A program made the position numbers and the translations under genes. 64,000 nt of DNA from the NCBI RefSeq assembly GCF_035594125.1, contig NW_026973726.1, positions 124,001-188,000 on the forward strand, written 5' to 3'. Position 1 is the first letter of the stretch; every line of letters begins with the position of its first letter. This DNA is from Scylla paramamosain. Taxonomy: Eukaryota > Arthropoda > Malacostraca > Decapoda > Portunidae. The notes beneath the pieces were generated by a model. That model saw nothing but the letters and a program-made list of their open reading frames with translations, was not told where the DNA came from and made no database searches. Of the stretch, positions 43,041-56,367 are shown piece by piece.

Positions 43041-45159
43041 CTTCAAGGCAAGTTCTTGGTAAAAAGTTGGTTTTATTCCCATGTAATGTGATTGCCCTGT
43101 TTTTTTTGTGATTTATTGTCTAACACGCTCAAACACACTCAAAAAACACTTCTGGTAATGTCATTTTTTTTTCCAACATAGTTTTGCGTGCTATTTGGGG
43201 TTTTGCTAACTATGAATGTGAAAAACACTCAAAATACAGGCATTTGGTAAGATTGTTCTGTTTCTCAATTAATATTGTTATTCAAGAGTTTCAGCATTTT
43301 GGTATCTAAGAAACTTCTTTATGTACACTAGTTTTTGCGTTTTTTGACTTGTGGTTCTGGTGAACCACAAGTTCTTTTGTTCAAAAATAAGACACGTTTC
43401 TCATAATGTCCTTTTCTTTCCCAATAGGGAGTGCTTTGCATCCATTTTCGCGTTTTTTGTAGGTAACAAGCTCAAAAACACTCAAATTGTACCTTTATGG
43501 TAATGATATTTTATTTCTTCTTATTGGTTGGTTTGCATCCGTTTTAGCATTTTTCTACGTAAAACACCGAAAAGACACGTTTTCAGTAATTTTGTTTTAG
43601 ATTCCCATATAGAGTGACTTGCATGTTATTTACGGTTATAGTGCCTAAGAAGCTGAAAAACACTCATAAGACAGTTTTCTGGCAAAGACGTTTAATTCCC
43701 CCATATAGGTGGCTTTTCATGCACTTTAGGGTTTGGTATATAACAGTACGAAAAAAAAAGAAGCTAAAATTAACTTTTTTCATAATTGACTCATAATTTC
43801 CTGAATTTTGCCCAAATTTCGGCATCTCGGTACCTGTGAAGATGAAAAAGAAAGAAAAAAAATATCGTATTTTTTTTATTGATTTATTTTTTCTCAATAA
43901 AGAGTGTTATTTGTGGCATTTAGCTTTTTGGTAAATAATGATCTTAAAAACACTCGTAATACACGTTTCTCGCAATGTCCTTTCATATCCCAAAAATAGG
44001 GTTCTTTGCATGTATTTAAGCGTTTTTATTGGTAACATGATCAAAAACACTCAAAATATATGTTTTTGGTAATGCTATTCTCTTTCTTCATAAAGTGTGT
44101 TTTGCATGCGTTTTAGCGTTTTGGTATATAAGGAGCTCAAAACACTTAAAGGCAAGTTCTTGGTAAAAATTGATTTTATTGCCATGTAAAGTGATTCCCC
44201 TGCTTTTTAGTGCTTTATTGCCTATCACGCTCAAAAACACTCAAAAGACACTTTTCTGGTAATGTCATATTTTTCCCACATAAAGCTGGTTTCACATGCA
44301 ATTTGGGATTTTGGTAACTAAGAATGTGAAAAGCAGTCAAAATACACGCATTTAGTAAAGTTGTTCTGTTTCTCAATTAAGAGTGTTATGAGTTTCAGCA
44401 TTTTGGTATATAGGAAACTTCTCCATATACACGAGTTTTTGGGTTTTTTGCCTTGTGGTTCTTTTGAACTATAAAACATTCATTATACACTTTTCTCGCA
44501 ATGTCCCTTTCTTTCCCAATATAGAGTGCTTTGCATCAATTTTCGCGTTTTTTTTTTGTAGGTAACAAGCTCACAAACACTCAAAATATACCTTTTTGGT
44601 AATGTTTTTCTACTTCTTGATATTGATTGGTTTGCATCCGTTTTATCGTTTTTCTACGTAAAACAATGAAAAGACACGTTTTCAGTAATTTTGTTTTGGT
44701 TTGCCATATAGAGTGAGTTCCTTATTATTTATCATTTTGGTGCCTAATATGCTGAAAAACACTCAAAACACAGATTTCTGGTAAGGTCGTTTAATTTCGT
44801 CATATGGGAGGCTTTGCATGCATTTTAGTGTTTGGTACTTAACAGTCCGAAAAAAAGCTAATATCAACTTTTTTTGATAATATTCTCTTATCATATAATT
44901 GCCCTAATTTTTCCTAGAATTTTTGCATCTCGGTACCTATGAAGTTCAATAAAAAAAAAAAAAAAAAAATTCTTTTGTTTATTTATTTTTTATTTTTTAT
45001 TTTTTTCTAAATAACGAGTGTTATTTGTGGGTTTTAGCTTTTTAGTAGTCAAGGAACTTAAAAACACTCATAATTCACGTTTCTCGTAATGTCCTTGTTT
45101 CCCAAACATAAGGTTCTGTGCATGTATTTAAGCGTTTTTATAGATAACATTATCAAAAA

Positions 45160-45300
45160 CACTCAAAATACATGTTTTTGGTAATGTTGTCAAAAACACT
45201 CAAAATACATGTTTTTGGTAATGTTCTTTCTCCATAAAGTTTTTGGTAATGTTGTCAAAAACACTCAAAATACATGTTTTTGGTAATGTTGTTTCTCCAT
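45160..45300 (+). repeat. Local triplication at the m1/m2 boundary (second copy)
   Basis: Three close copies of the m1 tail and m2 start, arranged exactly as at 1780-1905. Here the third copy reads CAAAATACATG, whereas 1780-1905 has CAAAATTCATG. Confidence 0.75.
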
Positions 45301-45311
45301 AAAGTTTGTTT

Positions 45312-45353
45312 TCCTTACATACCAAACCGTTTTAGCGGTTTGGTATGTAAGGA
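45312..45353. repeat. Perfect 18-bp-stem hairpin, apparent templated insertion in monomer 2
   Basis: TCCTTACATACCAAACCG (45312-45329), a 6-nt loop TTTTAG, then its exact reverse complement (45336-45353). The right arm is ordinary monomer 2 sequence. The paralogous position near 1917-1950 has TTCCATGCGTTTTAACGG and no left arm, so the left arm was probably copied from the opposite strand of the right arm, replacing GCATGC. No terminator role is implied: there is no gene nearby. Confidence 0.9.
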
Positions 45354-47167
45354 GCTTAAAAACACATATTGGCAAAATCTTGGTAAAAGTTGGTTTTATT
45401 CCCATGTAATGTGATTAACCTGCTTTTTAGTACTTCATTGCCTAACACGCTCAAAAACAATTAAAAGACACTTCTGGTAATGTCATTTTTTTTCCCTCAT
45501 AAAGCTAGTTTCGCATGCTATTTTGGGTATTGCTACCTAGGAATATGAAAAACACTCAAAATACAGGCATTTGCTTAGGTTGTTCTGTTTTTCAATTAAG
45601 ATTGTTATACATGAGTTTCAGCTTTTTGGTATCTAAGAAACTTCTTTACATACACGAGTTTTTGCATTTTTCTACGTAAAACACTAAGAAGATACATTTT
45701 CAGTAATTTTGTGTTGGATTCCTATATAGAGTGAGTTCCTTATTATTTATCGTTTTGGTGCCTAACATGCTGAAAAACACTCAAAAGACAGATATCTGTT
45801 AAGATCGTTTAATTTCCTCATATAGGAGGTTTTCCATGCACTTTAGGGTTTGGTACATAACAGTCCGAAAAAAAGCTAAAATTAACTTTTTTGATAATAT
45901 TATTTTGTTCATATAATTTTTCCGAATTTTCCCAGAATTTTGCCATCTCGGTACCTATGAAGATGGAAAAAAAAAAATCCTATTTTTTTTTTCTAAATAA
46001 AGAGTGTTATTTGTGGGTTTCAGCTTTTTGGTATTTAAGGAACTTTAAAAAAAACACTCATAATACACGTTTCTCGTAATTTCCTTTTGTTTCCCAAACA
46101 TAATGCTCTTTCCATGTATTTAAGCATTTTTATAGATAACATGATAAAAAACACCCAAATTACATGATTTTGGTAATGTTATTCTGTTTCTCCATAAAGT
46201 TTGTTTTGCATGAGTTTTAGCGGTTTGGTATATAAGGAGCTCAAAAACATTTAAAGGCAAGTTCTTGGTAATAATTGGTTTTATTCCAATGAAAAGTGAT
46301 TGCCCTGCTTTTTAGTGCTTTATTGCGTATCACGCTCAAAAACACTCAAAAGACATTTTTCTGGAAATGTCATGTTTTCCCACTTAAATCTGGTTTCACA
46401 TGAAATTTGGGTTTTTGGTAACTAAGAATATGAAAAACACTCAAAATACACGAATTTGGTAAGGTTGTTCTGTTTCTCAATTAAGTGTGTTATTCATGAG
46501 TTTCAGCATTTTGGTATCTAGGAAACTTCTCCATATACACGAGTTTTTTGCGTTTTTTGCCTTGTTGTTCTTTTGAACTATAATACACTCATTATACACT
46601 TTTCTCGCAATGTCCCTTTGTATCCCAATATAGAATGCTTTTAGCGTTATTTTTTTTTTGTAGGTAACAAGCTCAAAAACACTCAAAATATACCTTTTTG
46701 GTAATTTTTTTCTATTTCTTGATATTGGTTGGTTTGCACCCATTTTAGCGTTTTTCTACGTAAAACACTGTGAAGACACGTTTTCAATGATTTTGTTTTG
46801 GATTCCCATATAAAGTGAGTTCCTTATTATTTATCATTTTGGTGCCTAACATGCTGAAAAACACTCAAAAGACAGATTTCTGGTAAGGTCGTTTAATTTC
46901 CTTGTATAAAAGGCTTTGCATGCAGTTTAGGGTTTGGTACATAACAGTCCGAAAAAAATTCTAAAATCAACTTTTTTGATAATATTCTCTTATCATATAA
47001 TTGTCTTGAATTTTACCAGAATTTTGGCATTTCGGTACCTATGAAGATGAATAACAAAAAAAAAAAAATCCTATTTTTTTTTTTATATTTATTTTTATTT
47101 TTTCTAAATAAAGAGTGGGTTTTAGGTTTTTGGTACTTAACAAACTTAAAAACACTCATAATATACG

Positions 47168-48290
47168 TTTCTCGTAATGTCCTTTTGTTTCCCAAACAGA
47201 AGGTTCTTTTCATGTATTTAAGCGTTTTTATAGATAACATGATGAAAAACACTCAAAATACATGTTTTTGGTAATTTCATTCTGTTTCTCCATAAAGTTT
47301 GTTTTGCATGCGTTTTAGCGGTTTAGTATATAAGGACCTCAAAAACACTTAAAGGCAAGTTCTTGATAAAAATTGGTTTTATTCAAATGTAATGTGATTG
47401 AACCTGCTTTTTAGTGCTTTATTGGCTATCATGCTCAGAAACACTCAAAAGACATTTTTCTGGTAATGTCATTTTTTTCTCACATAAAGCTGGTTTCGCA
47501 TGCAATTTGGGGTTTTGGTAACTAAGAATGTAAAAAGCTCTCAAAATACACACATTTAGTAAGGTTGTTCTGTTTTTCAATTGGGAATGTTATTCATGAG
47601 TTTAAGCATTTTGGTATCTAGGAAACTTCTCCATATCCACAAGTTTTTGCGTTTTTTGCCTTTTGGTTCTTTTGAACTATAAAACACTCACTATACACTT
47701 TTCTTGCAATGTCCTTTTATTTCCTAATATAGAGTGCTTTTGATCAATTTTCGCGTTTTTTGTAGGTAACAAGCTCAAAAACACTCAAAATATACATTTT
47801 TGGTAATGTTTTTGTATTTTTTTTTATATTGGTTGGTTTGCATCGGTTTTAGCGTTTTTCTGCGTAAAACACTGAGAAGACACGTTTTCAGTAGTTTTAT
47901 TTTGGATTCCCATGTAAAGTGAGTTACTTATTTATTTATCGTTTTGGTGCCTAAAATTCTGAAAAACAACCAAAAGACAGATTTCTTTTAAGGTCGTTTA
48001 ATTTCCTCATATAGGAGGCTTTGCATGCACTTTAGGGTTTGGTACATAACAGTTCGAAAAAAAAAGCTGAAATTAACTTTTTTGATAATATTCTTTTATC
48101 ACATATTTGCCCTGAATTTTCCCAGAATTTTGGCATGTCGGTACCTATGAATATGAATTACAAAAAAAAAAAAAAAATCCTATTTATTTAATTTTTAAAA
48201 TTTTTTTTTTTGTTTTCTAAATAAAGAGTGTTATTTGTTAGTTTTAGCTTTTTGGTACTTAAGGAACTTAAAAAACAGTAATAATACACG
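47168..48290 (+). repeat. Reference HOR unit, dissected into 11 monomers
   Basis: A nearly complete 1123-bp unit, phased to start at TTTCTCGTAATG. Monomers: m1 47168-47264, m2 47265-47359, m3 47360-47454, m4 47455-47552, m5 47553-47698, m6 47699-47795, m7 47796-47884, m8 47885-47980, m9 47981-48077, m10 48078-48177, m11 48178-48290. Most are 89-100 bp. m5 is long (146 bp) because it carries an extra segment (ACGAG..TTTTTGCG..TTGCC..GAACTATAAAACACTCA) before the next monomer. m10 ends in a variable A-run and m11 opens with a variable T-rich tract, so this seam is the length-variable point of the HOR. m11 contains AATAAAGAGTG followed by a GT-rich stretch. Boundaries are my own phasing; any rotation is equally valid. 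Confidence 0.85.
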
Positions 48291-49703
48291 TTTCTCGTAA
48301 TGTCCTTTTGGTTCCGAAACATAATGTTCTTTCCATGTACTTTAGCGTTTTTATAGATAACATGATCAAAAACACTGAAAATACATTTTTTTTGGTAATG
48401 TTATAGTGTTTTTCCATAAAGTTTGTTTTGCATGCGTTTTAGCGGTTTGGTATATAAGGGGTTAATAAACACTTAAAGGCAAATTCTTCGTAAAAGTTGG
48501 TTTTATTCCCATGTAATGTGATCGTTGTGCTTTTTAGTGCTTTGTTGCATATCACGCTGAAAAACACTCAAAAGACACTCTTCTTATAATGGTTTTTTTT
48601 TCCCCAAATGATGGTAGTTTCGCATGTAATTTGGCATTTTCGTAACTAAGAATGTGAAAAACACTCAAAATACACAATTTGGTAAGAGAGTTCTGTTTAT
48701 CTATTAAAAGTGTTATTCATGCATTTATTCATTTTGGTATTTAAGAAATTTCTCTATATACACGAGTTTTTGCGTTTATTGCCTAGTGATTCTTTTAAAA
48801 CTATAAAACACTCATTATACTCGTACACCTTTCTCCTAATGTCCTTTTGTTTCCTAATATAGAGTGCTTTACATCCATTTTTTGCATTTTTTGTAGGTAA
48901 CAAGCTCAAAAACATTCAAAATATATCTTTTTGGTAATGTTTTTCTATTTTTTCATATAGGATGGTTTGTGTCCGCTTTAGCGTTTTTCTACGTAAAACA
49001 CTGAAAAGACACGTTTTCAGTAATTTTCTTTTGGATTCACATATTGACTGACTTCCATATTATTTATCGTTTTTGGTGCCTACCTAACATGCTGAAAACA
49101 CTGAAAAGACAGGTTTCTGGTAAAGTCCTTTAACTTCCTTATATAGGTGGCTTTGCATGCTCTTTAGGGTTTGGTACATAACAATCCGAAAAAAAAAGCT
49201 ATAATTAACTTCTATAATAATATTCTTTTTTCCACATAAATTCCGTGAATTTTGGCAGAATTTTATCATCTCGGTACCTATGAAGATGAATAGAAAAAAA
49301 TTAAAAAATCCCATTTTCTTATTTTTTTATTCATTATTTTTTTTTTTTTTCTAAAGAGTGTTATTTGTGGGTTTTAGCTTTTTGGTACTGAAGGAACTTA
49401 AAAATCACTCATAATACACGTTTCTCGTAATGTTCTTTCGTTTCCCAAACATAAGGTTCTTTGCATGTATTTAAGCGTTTTTATAGATAACATGATCAAA
49501 AACACTCAAAATACATGTATTTGGTAATGTAATTCTGTTTCTCCATAAAATGTATTTTGCATGCGTTTTAGCGTTTTGGTACGTAAGGAGCTCAAAAACA
49601 CTTAAAGGCAAGTTTTTGGTAAAATTTGGTTTTATTCCCATGTAATGTGATTGCCCTGGCTTTTAGTGGTTTATTGCGTAACACGTCGAAAAACACTGAA
49701 AAG

Positions 49704-50140
49704 CCATGCAAAGCGTCCCATATGAGGAAATTAAAGATCTTACCAGAAATCTGTGTTTTGAGTGTTTTTCAGCATGTTAGGCACCAAAACGATAAATAAT
49801 AAGGAACTCACTCTATGTGGGAGTCCAAAAGAAAATTAGTAAAAACGTGTCTTTTTCAGTGTTTTGCGTAGAAAAACGCTAAAACTGATACAAACCAACC
49901 AATATCAAGAAGCGGAAAAACATTACCAAAAATGTATATTTTGAGTGTTTTTGAGCTTGCTACCTACAAAAAAAACGGGAAAATGGATACAAAACAAAGG
50001 GACATTGCGAGAAAAGTGTATAATTAATGTTTTATAGTTCAAAAAAACCACAAGGCAAAAAACGCAAAAACTCGTGTATATGCTGAAACTCATGAATAAC
50101 ACTCTTAATTGAGAAACAGAGCAACCTTACTAAATGCGTG
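49704..50140 (-). repeat. Inverted satellite segment I9
   Basis: Left junction CCATGCAAAGCG, right junction AAATGCGTGTC, with the 25-bp m5 deletion. Monomer 6 has lost the word for CACTCTATATTGGG (ATGGATACAAAACAAAGGG). Closest to I3 at 13205-13658. Confidence 0.9.
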
Positions 50141-53100
50141 TCAAAAACAGTAAAAGGCAAGTTCTTCGTAAAACTTGGTTATATTCCCATGTAATGTGAT
50201 TGCCTTGCTTTTTTTTTTTTTTTTATTGCCTAACACGCTCAAAAACACTCAAAGACACTCTTCTGGAAATGTCATTTTTTTCCCACATAAAGCTAGTTTC
50301 GCATGGAATTTGGGATTTTGGTAACTAAGAATGTAAAAAAACACTTAAAATACACGCATTTTGATTAAGAGTGTTATTCATGAGTTTCAATATTTTAGTA
50401 TCTTAGAAACTTCTCCATATAGTCGAGTTTTTGCGTTTTTTGCCTTGTGATTCTGGTGAAACTATAAAACACTCATTATACACATTTCTCGTTATGTCCT
50501 TTTTTCTCCTTATATAGAGTGCTTTGCATATATTTTCGCGTTTTTTTTATGTAACAAGCTCAAGAAAACACAAAATATATTTTTTGGTAATGTTATTCTA
50601 TTTCTTCATATTGATTAGTTTGCATCCGTTTTAGCGTTTTTCTACGTAAATCTTTTAAAAGACACGTTTCCAGTAATTTTGTTTTGGATTTCCATATAGA
50701 GTGACTTTCATATTATTTATCGTTTTGGTGCCTAACATGCTTTTCGGTGGCTTTTGCCTCCCAATATAGAGTGATTTCTATCCATTTTCGCGTTTTTTGT
50801 AGGTAACAATTTCAAAAACACTCAAAATATACCTTTTTGTTAATGTTATTCTATTTCTTCATTTTGGTTGGTTTGCATCCGTTTTAGCGTTTTCTACGTA
50901 AAACACCAAAAAGACACGTTTTCAGTAATTTTGTATTGGATTCCCATATAGATTGACTTCCTTGGGTTTTATCGTGTTGGTTCCTAACATGTTGAAAAAC
51001 CCTCATAAGACAGTTTTCTGGCAAAGACGTTTAATTTCCCCATATAGGTGGCTTTGCATGCAATTTAGGGGTCTGGTACATAACAGTCCAAAAAAAAAGC
51101 TAAATGTAACTTTTTTGATAATGTTCTTATTTTACATAATTTCCTGAACTTTGCCCGAATTTTGGCACCTCCTTACCTGTGAAGATGAATAAGAATGAAA
51201 AAAAAAACGTATTTTTTTATTTATTTTTATTTTTTTCTCAATAAAGAGTGTAATTTGTGGCTTTTAGCTTTTTCATACTTAATGAACTTAAAAACACTCA
51301 TAATATACGTTTCTCGTAATGTCCCTTCGTTTCCCAAAAATAGGGTTCTTTGCATGTATTTAAGCGTTTTTATTGGTAACATAATCAAAAACACTCAAAA
51401 TACATGTTTTTGGTAATGTTATTCTGTTTCACCATAAAGTGTATTTTGCATGCATTTTAGTGATTTGGTATATAAGGAGCTCAAATAGACTTAAAGGCAA
51501 GTTCTTGTTAAAAATTGGTTTTATTTCAATGCAATGTGATTGCCCTGCTTTTTAGTGCTTTATTGCCTAACACGCTCAAAAACACTCAAAAGACATTTTT
51601 CTGGTAATGTCATTTTTTTCCCACATAAAGCTGGTTTCGCATTCAATTTGGGGTTTTGGTAACTAAATATGTGAAAAGCACTCAAAATACACGCATTTAG
51701 TAAGATTGTTCTGTTTCTCAATTAAAAGTGTTAATCCAGAGTTTCAGCATTTTGGAATGTAAGAAACTTCTCTATATACACGAGTTTTTGCGTTTTTTGC
51801 CTTGTAGTTCTTGTGAAACTATAAAACACACATTATACACGTTTCTCGTAATGTCCTTTTGCTTCCCAATATAGAAAGCTTTCCATCTATTTTCGCGTTT
51901 TTTGTAGGTAACAATTTCAATAACACTCAAAATATACCTTTTTGGTAATGTTATTTTATTCCTTCATATTGGTTGGTTTGCATCCGTTTTAGCGTTTTCT
52001 TACGTAAAACACCGAAAAGACACGTTTTTAGTAATATTGTTTTGGATTCCCATATAGACTTCCATGTTATTTATCGTGTTGGTTCCTAAGATGCTGAAAA
52101 ACACTCATAAGACCGTTTTCTGGCAAAAACGTTTAATTTCCCCATATAGGTGGCTTTGCATGCACTTTAGGGGTTTGGTACATAACAGTACGAAAAAAAG
52201 GCTAAATTTAACTTTTTTGATAATGTTCTTATTTCACATAATTTCCTGAATTTTGCCCGAATTTTGGCATCTCGGTACCTGTGAAGATGAATAAGAAAGA
52301 AAAAAATATCGTATTTTTTTATTTATTTATTGTTTCTCAATAAAGAGTGTTATTTGTGGCTTTTAGCTTTTTCGTAATTAATGAACTTAAAAACACTCAT
52401 AATACACGTTTCTTGTAATCTCCTTTCGTTTCCCAAAAATAGTGTTCTTTGCATGTATTTAAGCGTTTTCATTGGTAACATGATCAAAAACACTCAAAAA
52501 CATGTTTTTGGTAATATTATTCTGTTTCACCATAAAGAGTGTTTTGCAGGTGTTTTAGTGTTTTGGTATATAAGGAGCTCAAAAACACTTAAAGGCAAGT
52601 TCTCGGAAAAAATTTGTTTTCCTCCAATGTAATGTGATTGCCCTCCTTTTTAGTGCTTTATTGCCTATCACGCTCAAAAACACTTAAAAGACACTTTTCT
52701 GGTAAAGTCATTTTTTTTTTCCCACAAATCTATTTTCCCATGCAATTTCGGGTTTTGGTAACTTAGAATGTGAAAAGCACTCAAAATACACGCATTTATT
52801 AAGGTTGTTCTGTTTCTCAATTAGGAGTGTTATACACGAGTTTTAGCATTTTTGTATCTAGGAAACCTCTCCATATACACGAGAGTTTGCGTTTTTTGCC
52901 TTGTGGTTCTTTTGAACTATAAAACATTCATTATACACTTTTCTTGCAATGTCCTTTTGTTTCCTAATATAGAGTGCTTTGCATCAATTTTCGCGTTTTT
53001 TTGTAGGTAACAAGCTCAAAAACACTCAAAATATACCTTTTTAGTAACGTTTTCTATTTCTTGATATTAGTTGCTTTGCATCCGTTTTAGCGTTTTTCTA

Positions 53101-55905
53101 CGTAAAACACTGAGAAGACACGTTTTCAGTAACTTTGTTTTGGATTCCCATATAGAGTGAGTACCTTATTATTTATCGTTTTGGTGCCTAACATGCTAAA
53201 TAAACACTCAAAACACAGATTTCTGGTAAGGTCGTTTAATTTCCTAATATAGGAGTCTTTGCATGCACTTTAGGGTTTGTTACATAACATAACATTGTTA
53301 CATAAAGCTGAAATTAACTTTTTTGATAATATTCTTTTATCATACGATTGCCCCGAATTTTCTCAGAATTTTGGCATCTTTGTACTATGAAGATGAATAA
53401 CAAAAAAAAAAAAAATCCTATTTTTTTTTTTCTAAATAAAGAGTGTTATTTGTGGGTTTTAGCTTTTTGGTACTTCAGGAACTTAAAAACACTTATAATA
53501 CACATTTCTCGTAATGTCCTTTCGTTTCGCAAACATAAGGTTCTTTGTATGTATTTAAGCGTTTTTATAGATAACATGATCAAAACCATCAAAATATATG
53601 TTTTTGGTAATTTTATTCTGTTTCTTCATAAAAGGTGTTTTGCATGCGTTTTAGCGTTTTGGTATGTAATGAGCACAAAAACACTTAAAAGCAAGTTATT
53701 GGTAAAAATTGTTTTTATTCCCATGTAATGTTATTACCTTGGTTTTTAGTGCTTTATTGCCTAACACGCTCAAAAACACTTAAAAGACACTTTTCTGATA
53801 ATATCATTTTTTTTCCCACATAAAGCTAGTTTTGCATGGAATTTGGGGTTTTGGTAACTAAGAATGTGAAAAAAACTCAAAACACAGGCATTTAGTAAGG
53901 TTGTTCTGTTTCTTAATTAAAAGTGTTATTCATGATTTCCAGCATTTTGGTATGTAAGAAACTTTTCTAATACACACATTTGGTAAGATATTTCTGTTTC
54001 AAAATTAAAAGTGTTATTCATGAGTTTCAGCTTTTTGGTATGTAAGAAACTTCCTTATGTACACGAGTTTTTTAGTTTTTTACCTTGTGGTTCTTGTCAA
54101 ACTATAAAACACTCATACACGTTTCTCGTAATGTCCTTTTCTTTGCCAATATAAAGTGCTTTCCATCCATTTGTGCATTTTTTGTAGGTAACATGCTCAA
54201 AAACACATCAAAATATATCTTTTTGGTAATGTTGTTCTATTTCTTCATATTGGTTGGTTTACATCCGTTTTAGCGTTTTTCTATGTAAATCACTGAAAAG
54301 ACACGTTTTCAGTAATATTGTTGAAATTGCTGAAAAAACACTCAAAAGACAGGTTTCTGGTAAAGTCATGTAATTTCCCCATATAGGTGGATTTGCATAC
54401 ACTTCAGGGTTTGTACATAACTCCGGAAAAAAGATTAAAAAAAAATTTTTAATGTTTTTTTTACAAAATTTCCATTAATTTTGCCAGAATTTTGGCATCT
54501 CGGTACCTATGAAGATGAATAACAAAAAAAAAAAAAATTCTCTCTATAAAGAGTGTTATTTGTGGGTTTGATCTTTCTGGTACTTGAGTAACTTAAAAAC
54601 ACTCATAATACACGATTTTCGTAATGTCCTTTTGTTATACAAACATAGGGTTCTTTACATGTATTTAAGCGTTTTTATAGGTTACATGATCAAAAGCACT
54701 CAAAATACATGTTTTTGGTAATGTTATTCTGTTTCTCCATAAAGGGTGTTTTGCATGCGTTTTAGCGATTTGGTATGTAAGGAGTTAGAAAACTTTTTTG
54801 TTAATGTCATTTTTTTTCCCACATGAAGGTAGTTTCGCATATAATTTCGCATTTTCGTAACTAAGAATGTTAAAAACACTCAAAATACACAATTTGGTAA
54901 GGTAGTTCTGTTTATCGATTAAAAGTGTTATTCATGCATTTTATCATTTCGGTATGTAAGGAATTTCTCTATATACACGAGTTTTTGCGTTTATTGCTTT
55001 GTGGTTCTTTTAAAACTATAAAACACTCATTATGCACGTTTCTCGTAATGTCCTTTTGTTTCGTAATATAGAGTACTTTACATCCATTTTTGCATTTTTT
55101 GTTGGTAACAAGCTCAAAAACACTCAAAATATATATTTTTGGTAATGTTATTCTATTTCTTCATATAGGTTGGTTTGCATCCGCTTTAGCGTTTTCTACG
55201 TAAAACACTGAAAAGACACGTTTTCAGTAATTTTGTTTTGCATTCACATATTGACAGACTTCCATATTATTTATCGTGGTGGTGCCTAACATGCTGAAAA
55301 ACACTGAAAAGACAGGTTTCTGTTAAAATCGTTTAACTTCCCTATATAGGTGTCTTTGCATGCACTTTAGGGTTTGGTACATAACAATCCGAAAAAAAAG
55401 GTATAATTAACTTTTTTGGTAATGTTCTTTTTTCCACATAAATTCCTTGAATTTTGGCAGAATTTTGGCATCTCGGTACCTATAAGGATAAATAATAAAA
55501 AAAATCCCATTTTTTTTTGTTTATTATTATTATTATTATTTTTTTTTTTCTAAATAAAGAGTGTTATTTGTGGGATTTAGCTTTTAGGTACTGAAGGAAC
55601 TTAAAAAACATCCATAATACACGTTTCTCGTAATGTCCTTTCGTTTCCCAAACATAAGGTTCTTTGCATGTATTTAAGCGTTTTTATAGATAATATGATC
55701 AAAACACTCAAAATACATGTATTTGGTAATATTATTTTGTTTCTCCATAAAATGAATTTTGCATGCGTTTTAGCGTTTTGGTATGTAAGGAGCTCAAAAA
55801 GAATTAAAGGCAAGTTCTTGGTAAAATTTGGTTTTATTCCCATGTAATGTGATTGCCCTTCCTTTTAGTGCTTTATTGCGTAACACGCTCAAAAACACTC
55901 AAAAG
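50141..55905 (+). repeat. Forward HOR block K
   Basis: Forward units start near 51302, 52406, 53507, 54612 and 55622. The first part is paralogous to 13659-16378 but lacks the 351-bp insertion (empty site at 50473-50476). From about 52300 it follows 23350-28072, with one complete HOR unit fewer: at about 53430 it passes from the equivalent of 24470 to the equivalent of 25600. Confidence 0.9.
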
Positions 55906-56367
55906 ACATGCAAGGCCTCGCATATGAGGAAATTAGAGACCTTACCAGAAATCTGTCTTTTGAGTGTTTTTCAGCATGTTAGGCACCACTAGTCTATGTG
56001 GGAATGCAAAAGAAAATTACTGAAAAAGTGTCTTCTCAGTGTTTTACGTAGAAAAACGCTAAAACTGATGCAAACCAACCAATATCAAGAAGCAGAAAAA
56101 CATTACTAAAAATATATATTTTGAGTTTTCTTGAGCTTGTTACATACAAAAAAAAAAAAACGCAAAAATTGATACAAAGCACTCTATATTGGGAAACAAA
56201 GGGACATTGCGAGAAAAGTGTATAATGAATGTTTTATAGTTCAAAAAAACCACAAGCCAAAAAACGCAAAAACTCGTGTATATGGAGAAGCTTCCTAGAT
56301 ACTAAAATGCTGAAACTCATGAATAACTCTCTTAATTGAGAAACAAAACAACCTTACTAAATGCGTG
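55906..56367 (-). repeat. Inverted satellite segment I10
   Basis: Left junction GACATGCAAGGCC as in I6, right junction AAATGCGTGTC, full m5 portion. Monomer 8 is shortened (AGGCACCACTAGTCTATGTG), a small private deletion. Confidence 0.9.

Larger units (their letters stand above)
43155..49340 (+). repeat. Segmental duplication A, copy 2
   Basis: Partner of 1-5930. It keeps monomers 10 and 11 at 44840-45095 that copy 1 has lost, and carries the private hairpin at 45312-45353. Its right edge is a switch point: downstream sequence, including inverted segment I9, matches 12850-16378 rather than 5930-6771. Confidence 0.88.
38989..49703 (+). repeat. Forward HOR block J (longest uninterrupted forward stretch)
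   Basis: About ten forward units, anchors near 39785, 40700, 41720, 42770, 43820, 44930, 45945, 47030, 48140 and 49270. The first part (to about 43040) is a copy of 28549-31640 with one additional unit, and 43155-49340 is a copy of 1-5930. No inverted segment interrupts these 10.7 kb. It contains the reference unit and the hairpin at 45312-45353. Confidence 0.92.

Noticed and set aside
45312..45353. Intrinsic transcription terminator
   Set aside because: A strong stem but no adjoining gene and no bacterial context; it is better explained as a template-switch product.
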